From positions 1,116,001 through 1,180,000 of the forward strand of contig OW818695.1 of the NCBI GenBank assembly GCA_942493345.1: 64,000 bases of DNA, written 5' to 3'. Shown in pieces: positions 18,257-27,352 of this stretch. The notes below the pieces were generated by a model. That model made no database searches. It had not been told where the DNA came from and saw only the letters and a list, made by a program, of their open reading frames with translations. A program made the position numbers and the translations under genes. This stretch comes from GWE2-42-39 sp942493345 (GTDB lineage: Bacteria; Bacteroidota; Bacteroidia; Bacteroidales; Prolixibacteraceae). The first letter of the stretch is position 1. Each line of letters starts with the position of its first letter.

Positions 18257-18682
18257 TTACTGTTCGTCTTTGCTGATCTTCGAGTTGATGTATCCGGCCA
18301 GTTCTTCCGGAACATCGGTGCCAAGCCATACTTTCCCGGATTTGTGTTTAAAAGTGAGCTCAATGGCTTTGTTGCCTGAAACATTGTACAGAATGCCATT
18401 TTCCCTTAAACGAATTCCCCATCCCATTGAAAAGTAACTGTCCGGGCGGCAGGTTGCAATATCCGAGAGTTTATATTTTCCGCGGATTAACCCGATGCCA
18501 AGTGTAAATTTCACGTATTCGTCGGTCACACGGATCGTCAGGTTGTAGCTTAGTAAAAGCACCAGGGTGGTGATTCCGAAAAAGATGTTCTTCCCGCTCG
18601 AATAGGGTATTTGAAAGAAAGCACAGATGTCGATAATCGCTATTATCAGAATGACAACCCAGCCAATTTGTGTTCGTTTCAT
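18257..18682 (-). CDS. Membrane-anchored PH-like domain protein
   Basis: A 141-residue protein. The N-terminal half has two TM helices (QIGWVVILIIAIIDICAFF and NIFFGITTLVLLLSYNL). The second half is a beta-rich segment ending with a C-terminal helix (PEELAGYINSKISKDEQ), typical of bacterial PH-like domain proteins that display a short cytoplasmic domain. Function unknown. Transcribed towards nuo; it lies alone between two terminators. Confidence 0.65.
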   Translation of the reverse strand: MKRTQIGWVVILIIAIIDICAFFQIPYSSGKNIFFGITTLVLLLSYNLTIRVTDEYVKFTLGIGLIRGKYKLSDIATCRPDSYFSMGWGIRLRENGILYNVSGNKAIELTFKHKSGKVWLGTDVPEELAGYINSKISKDEQ

Positions 18683-18754
18683 TGTCGGTAATATTGAAAT
18701 ATGCTTGAATATTATTCATTTTGAATTTATAAATTTAAACAAAAGTTCCTTCAC

Positions 18755-18789
18755 AAAAAAGGGTCTGTGCTTTTGAAAACACAGACCCT
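18755..18789 (-). terminator. Terminator downstream of the TonB-dependent receptor
   Basis: Read on the minus strand, GAGGGTCTGTG pairs with CACAGACCCTT around a TTTTCAAAAG loop, then TTTTTT. It lies 26 bases beyond the receptor stop. Confidence 0.85.
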
Positions 18790-18814
18790 CCGGACTAATA
18801 GAATTGGGGAAACT

Positions 18815-21250
18815 CTAAAATTTCACATTCAGGCCCACAAAGAAATGAATTCCGGCCTGCGGAGAATAACCATCCATTTTAAACCGTTCGCCTCCCATCA
18901 GGTAGGAATATACCCAGGCATTGCTTTCGTACTCGGCATTAAACAGGTTGTTCACCAGTAAATTCAGTTTCATTTCTTTCACCATTTTTTGCTTGATCGT
19001 GTAGTCGACTTTCAGGTTGTTCACAAAATAGGCATCCAGTTTCCGGTCGTCCGACGACGTATTGTCGATGTACTGGTCGCCCACGTACGACGAAATAAAA
19101 CTGACGCTGAACGCTTCGCTGGCTGCAAATTGAATCTGGCTGTTTGCAATTACATTGGGCGAAAAAGCCAGGTCGGTTTTTCCCAGTTCAATGGCATCCT
19201 GTCCCCAGGTGTCCCAGTTATCAACGTATTCTGTAAAATTGTTGATTTTATTTGTACTGAAAGTGGCATTCACATTCCAGTTCAGTTTCTGACAAATTTT
19301 CCATGCCCCCTGCAGTTCGATACCGGTACGGTAACTGTCGTCGACATTCACCATGATTGGTGCACCTACGTCGTTGATTTTCCCGGTTAAAATAAGCTGG
19401 TCGTTGTAGGACATGTAATACCAATTAACCGCTCCTGAAAGCGACGATGATTTCACCGAATAGCCCAACTCAAAATCGTTCAGGGTTTCGGCTATCGGTT
19501 GTTTTCCTGCCGGGTCGGCATCGGTGTAATTCGCACGGTTGGGTTCGCGGTTGGCACGCGAATAGCTGAAATAGGCCTGCTGGTTCGGGCTTATCTGGTA
19601 ATAAATCCCGGCTTTCGGATTGAAGAAATCAAATGTGTGGGATTGAGTCAAATCGCGCAGGTCGTCATCGTTGCCGCCAATATCGTAACCAATGTGGCGA
19701 TACTGCAAATCGGCATACAAATTCAATTTTTCGGAAAGCTGGTAATTGTATTTTCCGAACACGTTAAAATCTTTTTTCAGCCCGGTTCCGCGGTACCATT
19801 CGTGGTCGGTACTAAGATTGGCCGCATTTTTCACCCAGATTACCCGGCCAAAATGGTCGCCGTCGTATGTATTGTAACCTCCGCCCAACGTAGCGGTCGA
19901 TTTATTCCGGTTATAATTCATCGAAAATGTTGCTCCATAGAAATCATTGTCAAGCCATTTGCGGACCACCAAATCTGTTTTCGACAAACCTTGCGGGGCA
20001 GTCAGTAAATAATCGCTGTACTTTTTATTTTCCTTGAAATTCTCGTAATAACCCCTCCCGTAGGTGTAATGAAGCGAAGCGTTCAGGTTTAAATAGGGGT
20101 TGAATTTATGCGAGAAGTGCAACTGGTAATAATCCTGCTGATAATGGTCGACCTCGTTCGCATACGTGTACAAATTGTAGGTACGGCTGTCGGAAGCAAT
20201 CATTTCCTGTGTTTGTTTTTCTGAAATCAGCCCGTGCTCGCCATAGCGCTGCATCCCGGCCAGATCGTTGTTCAGGCGTACAGAAGGAACTCCGTTCCAG
20301 GCCTGGTAGGTTTCTTCGAACCCTGAGAAAATATTGGCTTTTAATACTGAATTTTCGGAATACCAGGCAGCCGATACAAAAAAAGATTTCAAGTCAGCCG
20401 AAGCCCGGTCGATAAAACCATCGGAGTTCACTTTCGACAAGCGGGCGTCGACTGCAAATTTGCCGTTGATTAGCCCTGTGCCCGCACTCACCGAGTTGCG
20501 GAAGGTGTTGAACGAACCCGCTGTTCCCGTGTATTCGGCATACGGTTCGCTTTGCAGCGAGGTGGTCTGCAGGTTGATGGTCGCCCCGAAGGCTGCTGCC
20601 CCGTTGGTGGAAGTGCCCACCCCGCGTTGCACCTGTATATTTTCGGTTGATGCAGCCAGTTCGGGAATATCGACCCAGAATGTGCCATGCGATTCGGCAT
20701 CGTTCATCGGAACGCCATTAATCGATACATTGATGCGGTTCATATCGGTACCGCGAATACGGAAATAGGTGTAACCCACACCGGCACCGGCATCGGAAGT
20801 TGCAACAAACGACGGGGTCAGGCTCAGCATGTAAGGAATGTCCTGACCTACGTTCATTTCCGAAATTTCTTCTTTCGACACCGTACTGAAAGCAACCGGC
20901 ATTTTCTCGTTGGCACGGGTAGCAGCAACCAGCACTTCTTCGGTCATGAAATGCGAAACAGCTAAGGTTACATCCAGGTTTTCATTGGATGGAACGCTCA
21001 TTTCGATCTGTTTGGTTTCGTACCCGATGAAGGAAACGCTCATCAGGTAATTCCCGGCTTTCAGGTTTTTAAACTGAAATTCGCCGGAAGAATTGGCAAC
21101 AGTTCCCTGAAACGTATTTTTCAGGTACACGGCAGCGCCGGGCAAAACTTCTCCACTTTCACTTTTTACAGTCCCTTTCAGCGGGTACTGTGCAAAAGCG
21201 AACACTGCAAAACACTGCAGAAACAGCATCAGCAAACTAAACTTTTTCAT
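18815..21250 (-). CDS. TonB-dependent outer-membrane receptor, thiamine-regulated
   Basis: An 811-residue outer-membrane importer. Signal peptide MKKFSLLMLFLQCFAVFAFA, then a CarboxypepD_reg-like domain (about residues 24-105, LKGTVKSESGEVLPGAAVYL), a plug domain with ISEMNVGQDIPYMLSLTPSF and NRINVSINGVPMNDAESHG, and a 22-strand-type barrel ending in aromatic F (FFVGLNVKF). Because a TPP riboswitch and promoter precede it, its cargo is most likely thiamine or a thiamine precursor, as for the riboswitch-linked outer-membrane receptors (OMP-thi) of Bacteroides. No pnuT-like permease or thiamine kinase lies next to it here. Confidence 0.93.
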   Translation of the reverse strand: MKKFSLLMLFLQCFAVFAFAQYPLKGTVKSESGEVLPGAAVYLKNTFQGTVANSSGEFQFKNLKAGNYLMSVSFIGYETKQIEMSVPSNENLDVTLAVSHFMTEEVLVAATRANEKMPVAFSTVSKEEISEMNVGQDIPYMLSLTPSFVATSDAGAGVGYTYFRIRGTDMNRINVSINGVPMNDAESHGTFWVDIPELAASTENIQVQRGVGTSTNGAAAFGATINLQTTSLQSEPYAEYTGTAGSFNTFRNSVSAGTGLINGKFAVDARLSKVNSDGFIDRASADLKSFFVSAAWYSENSVLKANIFSGFEETYQAWNGVPSVRLNNDLAGMQRYGEHGLISEKQTQEMIASDSRTYNLYTYANEVDHYQQDYYQLHFSHKFNPYLNLNASLHYTYGRGYYENFKENKKYSDYLLTAPQGLSKTDLVVRKWLDNDFYGATFSMNYNRNKSTATLGGGYNTYDGDHFGRVIWVKNAANLSTDHEWYRGTGLKKDFNVFGKYNYQLSEKLNLYADLQYRHIGYDIGGNDDDLRDLTQSHTFDFFNPKAGIYYQISPNQQAYFSYSRANREPNRANYTDADPAGKQPIAETLNDFELGYSVKSSSLSGAVNWYYMSYNDQLILTGKINDVGAPIMVNVDDSYRTGIELQGAWKICQKLNWNVNATFSTNKINNFTEYVDNWDTWGQDAIELGKTDLAFSPNVIANSQIQFAASEAFSVSFISSYVGDQYIDNTSSDDRKLDAYFVNNLKVDYTIKQKMVKEMKLNLLVNNLFNAEYESNAWVYSYLMGGERFKMDGYSPQAGIHFFVGLNVKF

Positions 21251-21263
21251 TTTTTGATTTTAA

Positions 21264-21280
21264 TGGTTAATAAATAACCA
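21264..21280 (-). promoter_or_regulatory. Candidate expression-platform hairpin
   Basis: TGGTTA and TAACCA pair across five bases between the TPP aptamer and the receptor ATG. It could take part in ribosome-site control. No T-run is present, which favours translational over transcriptional control. Confidence 0.35.
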
Positions 21281-21304
21281 ATGAGGCAGGACCGTATCCT
21301 TTTC

Positions 21305-21390
21305 GCTTTTCCCTACGCCGGCATTACCCGGATCAGGTTCTTTGAGTATCATCTCAGCCCCGGTTTTTCGACCGGGACACCCCATTGCGT
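21305..21390 (-). ncRNA. TPP riboswitch (THI element)
   Basis: On the minus strand the element reads GGGGTG, then GGCTGAGATGATAC, then GAACCTGATCCGGGTAATG and CCGGCGTAGGGAA, which are the conserved THI-box P2/P4/P5 segments in order. A variable GTCCCGGTCGAAAAACCGGG hairpin (P3-like) lies between the first two. It sits about 55 bases before the TonB-dependent receptor start and immediately behind a Bacteroidota promoter. It would lower receptor synthesis when thiamine pyrophosphate is abundant. Confidence 0.97.
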
Positions 21391-21400
21391 AATATCACTA

Positions 21401-21432
21401 CAAATGTATATGCAAATTTCTGAAATTTCAAA
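21401..21432 (-). promoter_or_regulatory. Promoter of the riboswitch-receptor unit
   Basis: On the minus strand TTTTG is followed after 20 bases by TACATTTG (21408-21401), matching Bacteroidota -33 TTTG and -7 TAnnTTTG. Predicted transcription starts just upstream of the aptamer. Confidence 0.7.
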
Positions 21433-21481
21433 ATCGAAGGAATTTTGGGATGAAATGATAGGGAAAGTTTAACGGAGGAAA

Positions 21482-21531
21482 AACCTGAAATTTTGAACGT
21501 TTTTTGTTCCAAAACCTGAAATTTTTTCAGG
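21482..21531 (+). promoter_or_regulatory. Repeats upstream of hsp20
   Basis: AACCTGAAATTTT occurs twice (21482-21494 and 21513-21525). The second copy forms a CCTGAAA/TTTCAGG hairpin (21515-21531). It lies 120 bases before the Hsp20 gene and could be a regulatory site. Confidence 0.35.
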
Positions 21532-21648
21532 CTGAATTTCAGAAAATGGAAATTTAGTCACAAAAATGAATGCGGCATTTTACTTGTAATGAACTAGTTG
21601 CTAATGAAACAACAAAACATGTATAACTTAAAAATGGAGGACAAAGCC

Positions 21649-22083
21649 ATGTTGCCAGTATTTAAAACGAACAGAAATTTACCGGGAATTGCTGATAACT
21701 TTTTCAGCAAAAATTTGTGGAACGATTTCTTTAACGAAAGAGAATGGAGTTCCTCCCCGGACGTGAACATCATGGAAAGCAGCGAACATTACGAAATTGA
21801 AATTGCTGCTCCCGGATTGGAAAAGAAAGATTTCCACATTGATTTGAAAGACAATGTGCTGACTGTGTCGTCGGAAAAGAAAACCGAGCACAAGGAACGT
21901 CAGGGACTGAAAATAGTCCGCAGGGAGTTCAGTTATTCCAGTTTCAGCCGTTCGTTTGTAATTCCGGAAGGGGTCGATTTTTCGAAGATCAACGCATCGC
22001 ACAACAACGGCATCCTGAAAATTGAACTTCCGAAGAAAGAAGAATTCAAGGATCAGGAACCAAGGCAAATAGACATTGAGTAA
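21649..22083 (+). CDS. Small heat-shock protein, Hsp20 family
   Basis: ATP-independent holdase chaperone of the alpha-crystallin type. From the chosen start it is 144 residues. The alpha-crystallin domain runs from about SPDVNIMESSEHYEIEIAAP to the conserved GILKIELPKKEE (IxL groove-binding region). Several in-frame ATGs exist (21604, 21619, 21634). The ATG at 21649 has GGAGG eight bases before it and gives the usual family start MLPVFKTNRNLPGI, so it is preferred. Monocistronic, ended by a bidirectional terminator. Confidence 0.93.
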   Translation: MLPVFKTNRNLPGIADNFFSKNLWNDFFNEREWSSSPDVNIMESSEHYEIEIAAPGLEKKDFHIDLKDNVLTVSSEKKTEHKERQGLKIVRREFSYSSFSRSFVIPEGVDFSKINASHNNGILKIELPKKEEFKDQEPRQIDIE

Positions 22084-22121
22084 GTAGAAAAACAGGAAGA
22101 AGTGAAAAGGTAGTTAGAAAC

Positions 22122-22151
22122 AATTCAGGCGTCGGAAACGGCGCCTGAATT
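22122..22151. terminator. Bidirectional terminator between hsp20 and the ion channel
   Basis: AATTCAGGCG (22122-22131) pairs perfectly with CGCCTGAATT (22142-22151). It serves convergent genes; the right arm overlaps the channel stop codon. Confidence 0.75.
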
Positions 22152-22866
22152 ATTCCTGATTTTCTCTTTTATTGAAAATTTTTGATAATGCTGAAGCAAT
22201 TAATCCAGACGGAACAGCGATTATTCCAAGTCCGAGCATCAGCATAAAGAATGAAAAGACTTTACCGCCAACAGTAACCGGACAGATATCGCCATAGCCA
22301 ACGGTAGTAAAAGTTTCAACAGCCCACCACAAGCTATGGAAAACGGATTTAAATACTTCCGGCTGAGCAGGATTTTCAAAATAATAAATCCCTACAGCAG
22401 AAATATAAAGAAGAAAAAAAGTCATTATAAAAAACAATATCAATTCTTCCTTTATTTCTTTAAAAGCTAGTTGAAAATTTCGGATAGCTCTGTTGTAACG
22501 CAAAACTTTGAATACTCTAAATAGACGAAACAACCTAAAAATACGGAGAGAACGAAGATCAATACCAGTTGAAAGATAAAATGGCAGAATCGCAAAGAGG
22601 TCGATTATGCCGTAAAAACTAAAAATGAATTTCAATTTTTTATCGGCGACGATGATTCGCAAAACGTATTCTATTGAAAAAACAAAAACTGATATTATTT
22701 CTGCTATTCGGAAAAATTCGAGGACAGAAGAATTTAGTTCAGGAAGTGTTTCAACCGAAAATGAAATCAAAGAAAAAATAATTACCGACTGTATAAACAA
22801 ATCAAAGTATCGTCCCGCTTTGCTTGTATTATTTTCAACAATCTCTTTAATCTTTTTTATATTCAT
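22150..22866 (-). CDS. Voltage-gated potassium channel (Kv-type, six TM)
   Basis: A 238-residue inner-membrane channel. The voltage sensor S4 has regularly spaced arginines (RSLRIFRLFRLFRVFKVLRY). The pore selectivity filter is TTVGYGDICPVT, followed by S6 (FSFFMLMLGLGIIAVPSGLI). Length and layout match bacterial KvAP-like ion transport proteins. No cytoplasmic nucleotide-binding domain. Lies eight bases downstream of cytidine deaminase on the same strand. Confidence 0.93.
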   Translation of the reverse strand: MNIKKIKEIVENNTSKAGRYFDLFIQSVIIFSLISFSVETLPELNSSVLEFFRIAEIISVFVFSIEYVLRIIVADKKLKFIFSFYGIIDLFAILPFYLSTGIDLRSLRIFRLFRLFRVFKVLRYNRAIRNFQLAFKEIKEELILFFIMTFFLLYISAVGIYYFENPAQPEVFKSVFHSLWWAVETFTTVGYGDICPVTVGGKVFSFFMLMLGLGIIAVPSGLIASALSKIFNKRENQE

Positions 22867-22873
22867 CTTTCAA

Positions 22874-23368
22874 TTATAAATATTCCTGCTTAAAACTAAA
22901 TGGCAACAACGAATCAACTCCTTCCAAAACGGTGATCGGTTGGCCATCGAGGATAATACGAATTTTCTGCCCGGCGCGGACTTCCGACTCCAGCATCACC
23001 TGTCGGCAAGCCCCGCAGGGAGCGGCAACGGCAGGAATTTTACCATCCTTGTTGACAGCAGTAACCGCAATGGATTTTATGGACACATCAGGAAATTTGG
23101 AACCTGCGGCAAACAAAGCGACTCGCTCGGCACACAAACCCGACGGATAGGCCATATTCTCTTGGTTGCTCCCTGCAACCTGTTCGCCGTTTGCCATTTC
23201 AACCGCAGCGCCCACCCGGAACCCCGAATAAGGGGCATATGCATTTTGCGTCGTCTGCCGGGCCAACTTTAAAAGTTTTTGATCATTTCCGCTCAATTCT
23301 TCAAGGTTGGCATATTCCCGAACATAAATCCTGATTTCTTTCGTTTCCATTGCAAAAGCTTTTTTCAA
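22874..23368 (-). CDS. cdd: Cytidine deaminase
   Basis: Zinc enzyme converting cytidine/deoxycytidine to uridine/deoxyuridine in pyrimidine salvage. Zinc-site motifs are GLCAERVALFAAG (Cys-Ala-Glu) and APCGACRQVMLE (PCxxC), with substrate loop YSGFRVGAAVE. 164 residues from the first ATG; an ATG six residues later (METKEIRIYV, at 23350) is an equally good start. Confidence 0.94.
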   Translation of the reverse strand: MKKAFAMETKEIRIYVREYANLEELSGNDQKLLKLARQTTQNAYAPYSGFRVGAAVEMANGEQVAGSNQENMAYPSGLCAERVALFAAGSKFPDVSIKSIAVTAVNKDGKIPAVAAPCGACRQVMLESEVRAGQKIRIILDGQPITVLEGVDSLLPFSFKQEYL

Positions 23369-23486
23369 ATGTACAAGTTCATGGCCATTTTAAAAAGTAA
23401 AAGGTTAATTGTTTACTACATTGAATAGAATTCTTATTTTTGAGATTAATCTAAATCCGGAAAACTGAACAAAGAATATCTGGCTC

Positions 23487-24482
23487 ATGAGAAAAATTAA
23501 AATGAAACAAATTTATCTTTTACTGGTTTTTGTCGTTGCTCCCATGCTTCTTGTTGCACAGAGTACAAAACCGCAAATGAGCAGGGAAGAATATATTCAG
23601 AAATTTAAAAAATTGGCGGTTTCGGAAATGAAACGAAGCGGAATTCCGGCCAGTATCACCTTGGCGCAAGGCTGTCTCGAATCGAATAACGGGAACAGCA
23701 GGCTTGCAACCGAGGGGAACAATCATTTCGGGATAAAATGCAAAAGTAACTGGACCGGGGAACGGATATTTCATACCGACGATGCTCCTAACGAATGTTT
23801 CAGGCAATACAGTAATGCAGAGGAATCGTACCTCGATCATACCGATTTTTTAATCACCAGCGCCCGTTACAGCCAACTGTTTGCTCTGCATTTTACCGAC
23901 TACAAGCAATGGGCCTACGGGCTAAAAAAGGCAGGATATGCTACCGATCCAACGTATGCCGACAGGTTGATAAAGATTATTGAAGACTACAAACTTTACA
24001 TGTACGATCTGGCAGACAACGAAAAACAACTTGCAGCAATCGGACAAGAGCGGCAAAAAGAGCACAAACACCCGGTTTCGCCGGAAAAGGTACAGACACC
24101 CCGGACTATTGAATTACGTAACGGACTGAAGTCTATCGTCGTACAGCAGGGCGACACGTTCGAAAACCTGGCAAAATTATTTGGTATGAGCGACTGGGAA
24201 TTGTATTCGTACAACGATTACGGGAAAGGTTATCAACCTTGTGCCAGCGAGATTTTATACATCGAATACAAACCCCGGAAAGCTGACAGCAAACATCTGA
24301 CCCATAAAGTCGATAGCGGCGACACCATGCACTTTATCGCGCAACGATACGGCATTAAACTGAAACCATTGTACGCGCGCAATCGCATGAAACAAGGAGA
24401 GGAACCCAAAACCGGAGAAACTATTTACCTGAGAAATAAGAAACCAAGGTCTGAGAAACAAGTAACAGAAACTGTACAGTAA
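23487..24482 (+). CDS. Secreted glucosaminidase-LysM peptidoglycan hydrolase
   Basis: A 331-residue exported protein. Signal peptide MKQIYLLLVFVVAPMLLVAQ (the frame opens five codons earlier). The mannosyl-glycoprotein endo-beta-N-acetylglucosaminidase-like domain runs about 35-165, with IPASITLAQGCLESNNGNS (catalytic Glu) and NNHFGIKCKSNW. Two LysM modules follow (about 220-265, VVQQGDTFENLAKLFGMS; and 275-320, HKVDSGDTMHFIAQRYGI). Such proteins cleave peptidoglycan glycan strands in the periplasm for cell separation or turnover. Confidence 0.93.
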   Translation: MRKIKMKQIYLLLVFVVAPMLLVAQSTKPQMSREEYIQKFKKLAVSEMKRSGIPASITLAQGCLESNNGNSRLATEGNNHFGIKCKSNWTGERIFHTDDAPNECFRQYSNAEESYLDHTDFLITSARYSQLFALHFTDYKQWAYGLKKAGYATDPTYADRLIKIIEDYKLYMYDLADNEKQLAAIGQERQKEHKHPVSPEKVQTPRTIELRNGLKSIVVQQGDTFENLAKLFGMSDWELYSYNDYGKGYQPCASEILYIEYKPRKADSKHLTHKVDSGDTMHFIAQRYGIKLKPLYARNRMKQGEEPKTGETIYLRNKKPRSEKQVTETVQ

Positions 24483-24510
24483 ACAGATTAACTACGATAT
24501 GTCGAAAAAA

Positions 24511-24553
24511 GAAGAGAGAATGTCAGGAAAAATCATGGCAGTCTCTCTTTTTT
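24511..24553 (+). terminator. Terminator after the glucosaminidase gene
   Basis: AGAGAGAATGTCA pairs imperfectly with TGGCAGTCTCTCT and is followed by TTTTT. Confidence 0.65.
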
Positions 24554-24589
24554 GTTTCCTAATCAGCCGAAACAGCACATTGTTCAAAA

Positions 24590-26011
24590 TTATAGTTTAT
24601 TGCTATTTACAAGTTTCAGAATTAATTCGCCAAACAAAGTATTCGCCCAAGCGAACCAATGGCGTGAATATTTCGTCGGATCGTCTTTATGAAAAGTTTC
24701 ATGCATAAAGCCGGTTTCGGCATCGGTAGCGACCAGCGTTTTTACACATTGTGCAATTTGCTGATCATCGGTGCTGGTCATTGCATACATGATGATGCTC
24801 ATGGGCCAAACCATATCGTAACCCACATGTGGACCGCCAATTCCTTCGCCCGCTTTTCCTTTAAAGAAATACGGATTATCGTTGCTCCATACCAGTTTTC
24901 GGGTATTTTGATAAACCGGGTCATTTAGTTCAACGCATCCCAAATACGGAAGTGCAAGTAAACTAGGCACATTGGCATCATCCATAAACATGGCATTTCC
25001 AAAACCATCTACTTCAAAAGCATAAACTTTTCCGTATTTCGGATGATTTACAACAGCATATTTCTGAATTGCTTTTTCTACTTCGTTAGCAAGCGTGAGG
25101 CACTTCTCAGCAAAAGCCTTATCGCCGGTAATTTTTTTACTGATTTCGGACATCTGACGAAGCGAAATCACGGCAAACAGGTTCGAAGGAATTAAAAAGC
25201 CATACGTTGAAGCATCATCCGAAGGCCTGAATGTCGAGTTAATCAGTCCTACCGGGTTCAACGGATGGCCCCATCCATTGTTCGAAACGGTATCAAGTTG
25301 CCGGTCGGTGACCCGCTGAAATTTGTACGGGCCGAGGCCGTCTTTGCGCTGCTGATCGATAAAAGTTTTATAGATTAATGCAGCAGCTTTTTGCCAGTCG
25401 CCATCGAAAACAGTAGCGTCTCCGGTGGTTTTCCAGTAATTATAGGCAAGGCGCACAGTATAGCAAAGCGAATCGATTTCCCATTTCCGTTCGTGTAAAC
25501 CCGGTTTCATATTCGTTTTATCGTTCATCCATTCTCCCGGAACCAGTTCTTTGTTGAACGCATTGGCATACGGGTCGAGCAAAACACATTTTGTTTGGCG
25601 GTTGATGACACCGGCCAGTAATGTTTTTAAATTTTCATCCTGATTGGCAAACTGCAAATAAGGCCAAACCTGGGCCGATGAATCGCGCAACCACATGGCA
25701 TGAATGTCGCCGGTAATCACAAACGTGTCGGGTTTGCCGTCTTTCATCTGAAATTCGACGGTTGTATCAAGGGTGTTTGGGAAACAGTTCTCAAACATCC
25801 ATGCCAGTTTCGGGTCTTTTATTTTGGCCTTGGTTTTACCAATGGCTTCTTCCACTGCCTGCGAGGTAAAGTTCCGCTTTGCCACTTCGGGGCGTTTGCT
25901 TACGTAACTGACACCATTTAAGCCGGAAGCAATTACTGATCCCGAACCTACGAATGCCAATCCTGCAGTAGCCAATGTCCCTGTCCGGATAAAATCTCGT
26001 CGTGTTGTCAT
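24590..26011 (-). CDS. Glycoside hydrolase family 125, exo-alpha-1,6-mannosidase
   Basis: A 473-residue GH125 (DUF1237) enzyme that removes terminal alpha-1,6-linked mannose by inversion. Signature stretches are FENCFPNTLDTTVEF, VITGDIHAMWLRDSSAQVWPY, GEWMNDKTNMKPGLHERKWE and FRPSDDASTYGFLIPSN. The N-terminus MTTRRDFIRTGTLATAG is a twin-arginine signal, so the folded enzyme is exported by Tat. The start at 26011 is chosen directly before this signal; the frame opens at 26044. It is paired with a GH76 gene 43 bases upstream. Confidence 0.94.
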   Translation of the reverse strand: MTTRRDFIRTGTLATAGLAFVGSGSVIASGLNGVSYVSKRPEVAKRNFTSQAVEEAIGKTKAKIKDPKLAWMFENCFPNTLDTTVEFQMKDGKPDTFVITGDIHAMWLRDSSAQVWPYLQFANQDENLKTLLAGVINRQTKCVLLDPYANAFNKELVPGEWMNDKTNMKPGLHERKWEIDSLCYTVRLAYNYWKTTGDATVFDGDWQKAAALIYKTFIDQQRKDGLGPYKFQRVTDRQLDTVSNNGWGHPLNPVGLINSTFRPSDDASTYGFLIPSNLFAVISLRQMSEISKKITGDKAFAEKCLTLANEVEKAIQKYAVVNHPKYGKVYAFEVDGFGNAMFMDDANVPSLLALPYLGCVELNDPVYQNTRKLVWSNDNPYFFKGKAGEGIGGPHVGYDMVWPMSIIMYAMTSTDDQQIAQCVKTLVATDAETGFMHETFHKDDPTKYSRHWFAWANTLFGELILKLVNSNKL

Positions 26012-26054
26012 ATCTCTATAAATTCCAAATTCCAAAAAAAACAAATTCCAAATT

Positions 26055-27341
26055 TTAAGGTTGTACTACCTTAATCGATTCAATCTCTGCCAATGTGGCC
26101 CAGATTTCAACCAGACTGGCCTGATCGAGCAACCACTTGTACGGTTCATCTTTTTTGCCCGTCCAGTCTTTGCCGAAAAGGCCGTTTTTATCACGAACCG
26201 AGTTCCAAAGATGATCAAAATTGTCCCTAAAAATAGCGACATATTTCGAATTATGGTCGAGTTGAAACAATTCTGAATAACCCCGGAACAAAATTGCATT
26301 GAACCAGTTTCCCGTATTTTTGAAAAGCCTGATTTTCTTTCCTTCTGCGGTCGTATATTCTTCTGTGAAATGTTCGATTGCCGATTCTGCAATCGTTTGG
26401 GCTTCCTTCAGATATTTTTTTTCACCGGTCAGTTTATACAGCAAAGCTGCGGATTGCAACATCTGTCCGCTATTGTAGGTATATTTCTGCCGCGCCATTT
26501 TCCCGGAAAGGCTTTTGTTGTCGAAATACAAAAGATCAGTCGAGTCCTGCAAGGTTGCTTTGGTCCAGTTGTAAATGCGCTTGCCCCATTCGAAGTACGA
26601 GCTATCGTGGGTGGCCTCAAAAAGTTTGAAAGCCAGCACCGAAGCAGGAGCATTGGAACAGGTATTTTTTGATTGTTTTTTTTGTTCGCACCAGTAAATA
26701 CCGCCACCCAATTCATCGTCCCATCCGCTCAACACAAACTTCCATGTCTCGATTGACTTCTCAAGATAAACCGGGTTGTTGGTCAATTGGTACGATTCAC
26801 AAAAATCGATTGCCAGCCACACATTGTCATCATAAAAACGGTCGGATTTGCCCGCCAAAAAAATGTACGACTGGTAACAGACAGGCTTTCGCAGCGAATC
26901 GTAATATTGCTGAAGCCCGGGCAGGATAGCCGATTCGAGCAATTTTTTGTAATATTTATCTCCGGTCGCTTTCAACAATGCATTCACTCCTGAAAACACA
27001 CCCGAAGTAGGCCACAAATAAGCGACCCTGCGTCCGTTCAATGTGTCCTCACCAGCCAGATAGCTCACTTTATTGTCTGATTTGTACGGATATGTCTCGT
27101 TTAGCAAATGGTCGTGCCCGGCATCGTACAGGTTGAAAATCTGTTTCAGGGTTATTTCGGCCCTCATCAGATTATCGCTTTTCGGCTTTGCCTGACAGAT
27201 AGAAAACGTTAAAATAAAAAAGACGAATATAGTGGCACTCTTTGCTGTTTTACCAGCTATCGAAACACGAAGGGCACAACATGTTTCACGAAGAAACAAA
27301 AAAGCCGGATGATGAGATTTGTCGATTTTTAAATAGCTCAT
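26055..27341 (-). CDS. Glycoside hydrolase family 76, endo-alpha-1,6-mannanase
   Basis: A 428-residue protein with an (alpha/alpha)6-type helical repeat. GH76 hallmarks are the paired aspartates in RFYDDNVWLAIDF, GGGIYWCEQKK, NAPASVLAFKLFEAT and YTYNSGQMLQSAALLYKLTG. It cleaves internal alpha-1,6-mannosyl bonds, as in the backbone of yeast mannan or mycobacterial lipomannan. A hydrophobic export segment (ATIFVFFILTFSICQA) sits about residues 36-51 after an unusually long, basic N-terminal region. No start codon lies closer, so 27341 is kept. Likely co-transcribed with the GH125 gene. Confidence 0.88.
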   Translation of the reverse strand: MSYLKIDKSHHPAFLFLRETCCALRVSIAGKTAKSATIFVFFILTFSICQAKPKSDNLMRAEITLKQIFNLYDAGHDHLLNETYPYKSDNKVSYLAGEDTLNGRRVAYLWPTSGVFSGVNALLKATGDKYYKKLLESAILPGLQQYYDSLRKPVCYQSYIFLAGKSDRFYDDNVWLAIDFCESYQLTNNPVYLEKSIETWKFVLSGWDDELGGGIYWCEQKKQSKNTCSNAPASVLAFKLFEATHDSSYFEWGKRIYNWTKATLQDSTDLLYFDNKSLSGKMARQKYTYNSGQMLQSAALLYKLTGEKKYLKEAQTIAESAIEHFTEEYTTAEGKKIRLFKNTGNWFNAILFRGYSELFQLDHNSKYVAIFRDNFDHLWNSVRDKNGLFGKDWTGKKDEPYKWLLDQASLVEIWATLAEIESIKVVQP

Positions 27342-27352
27342 GGCGCAATCAT

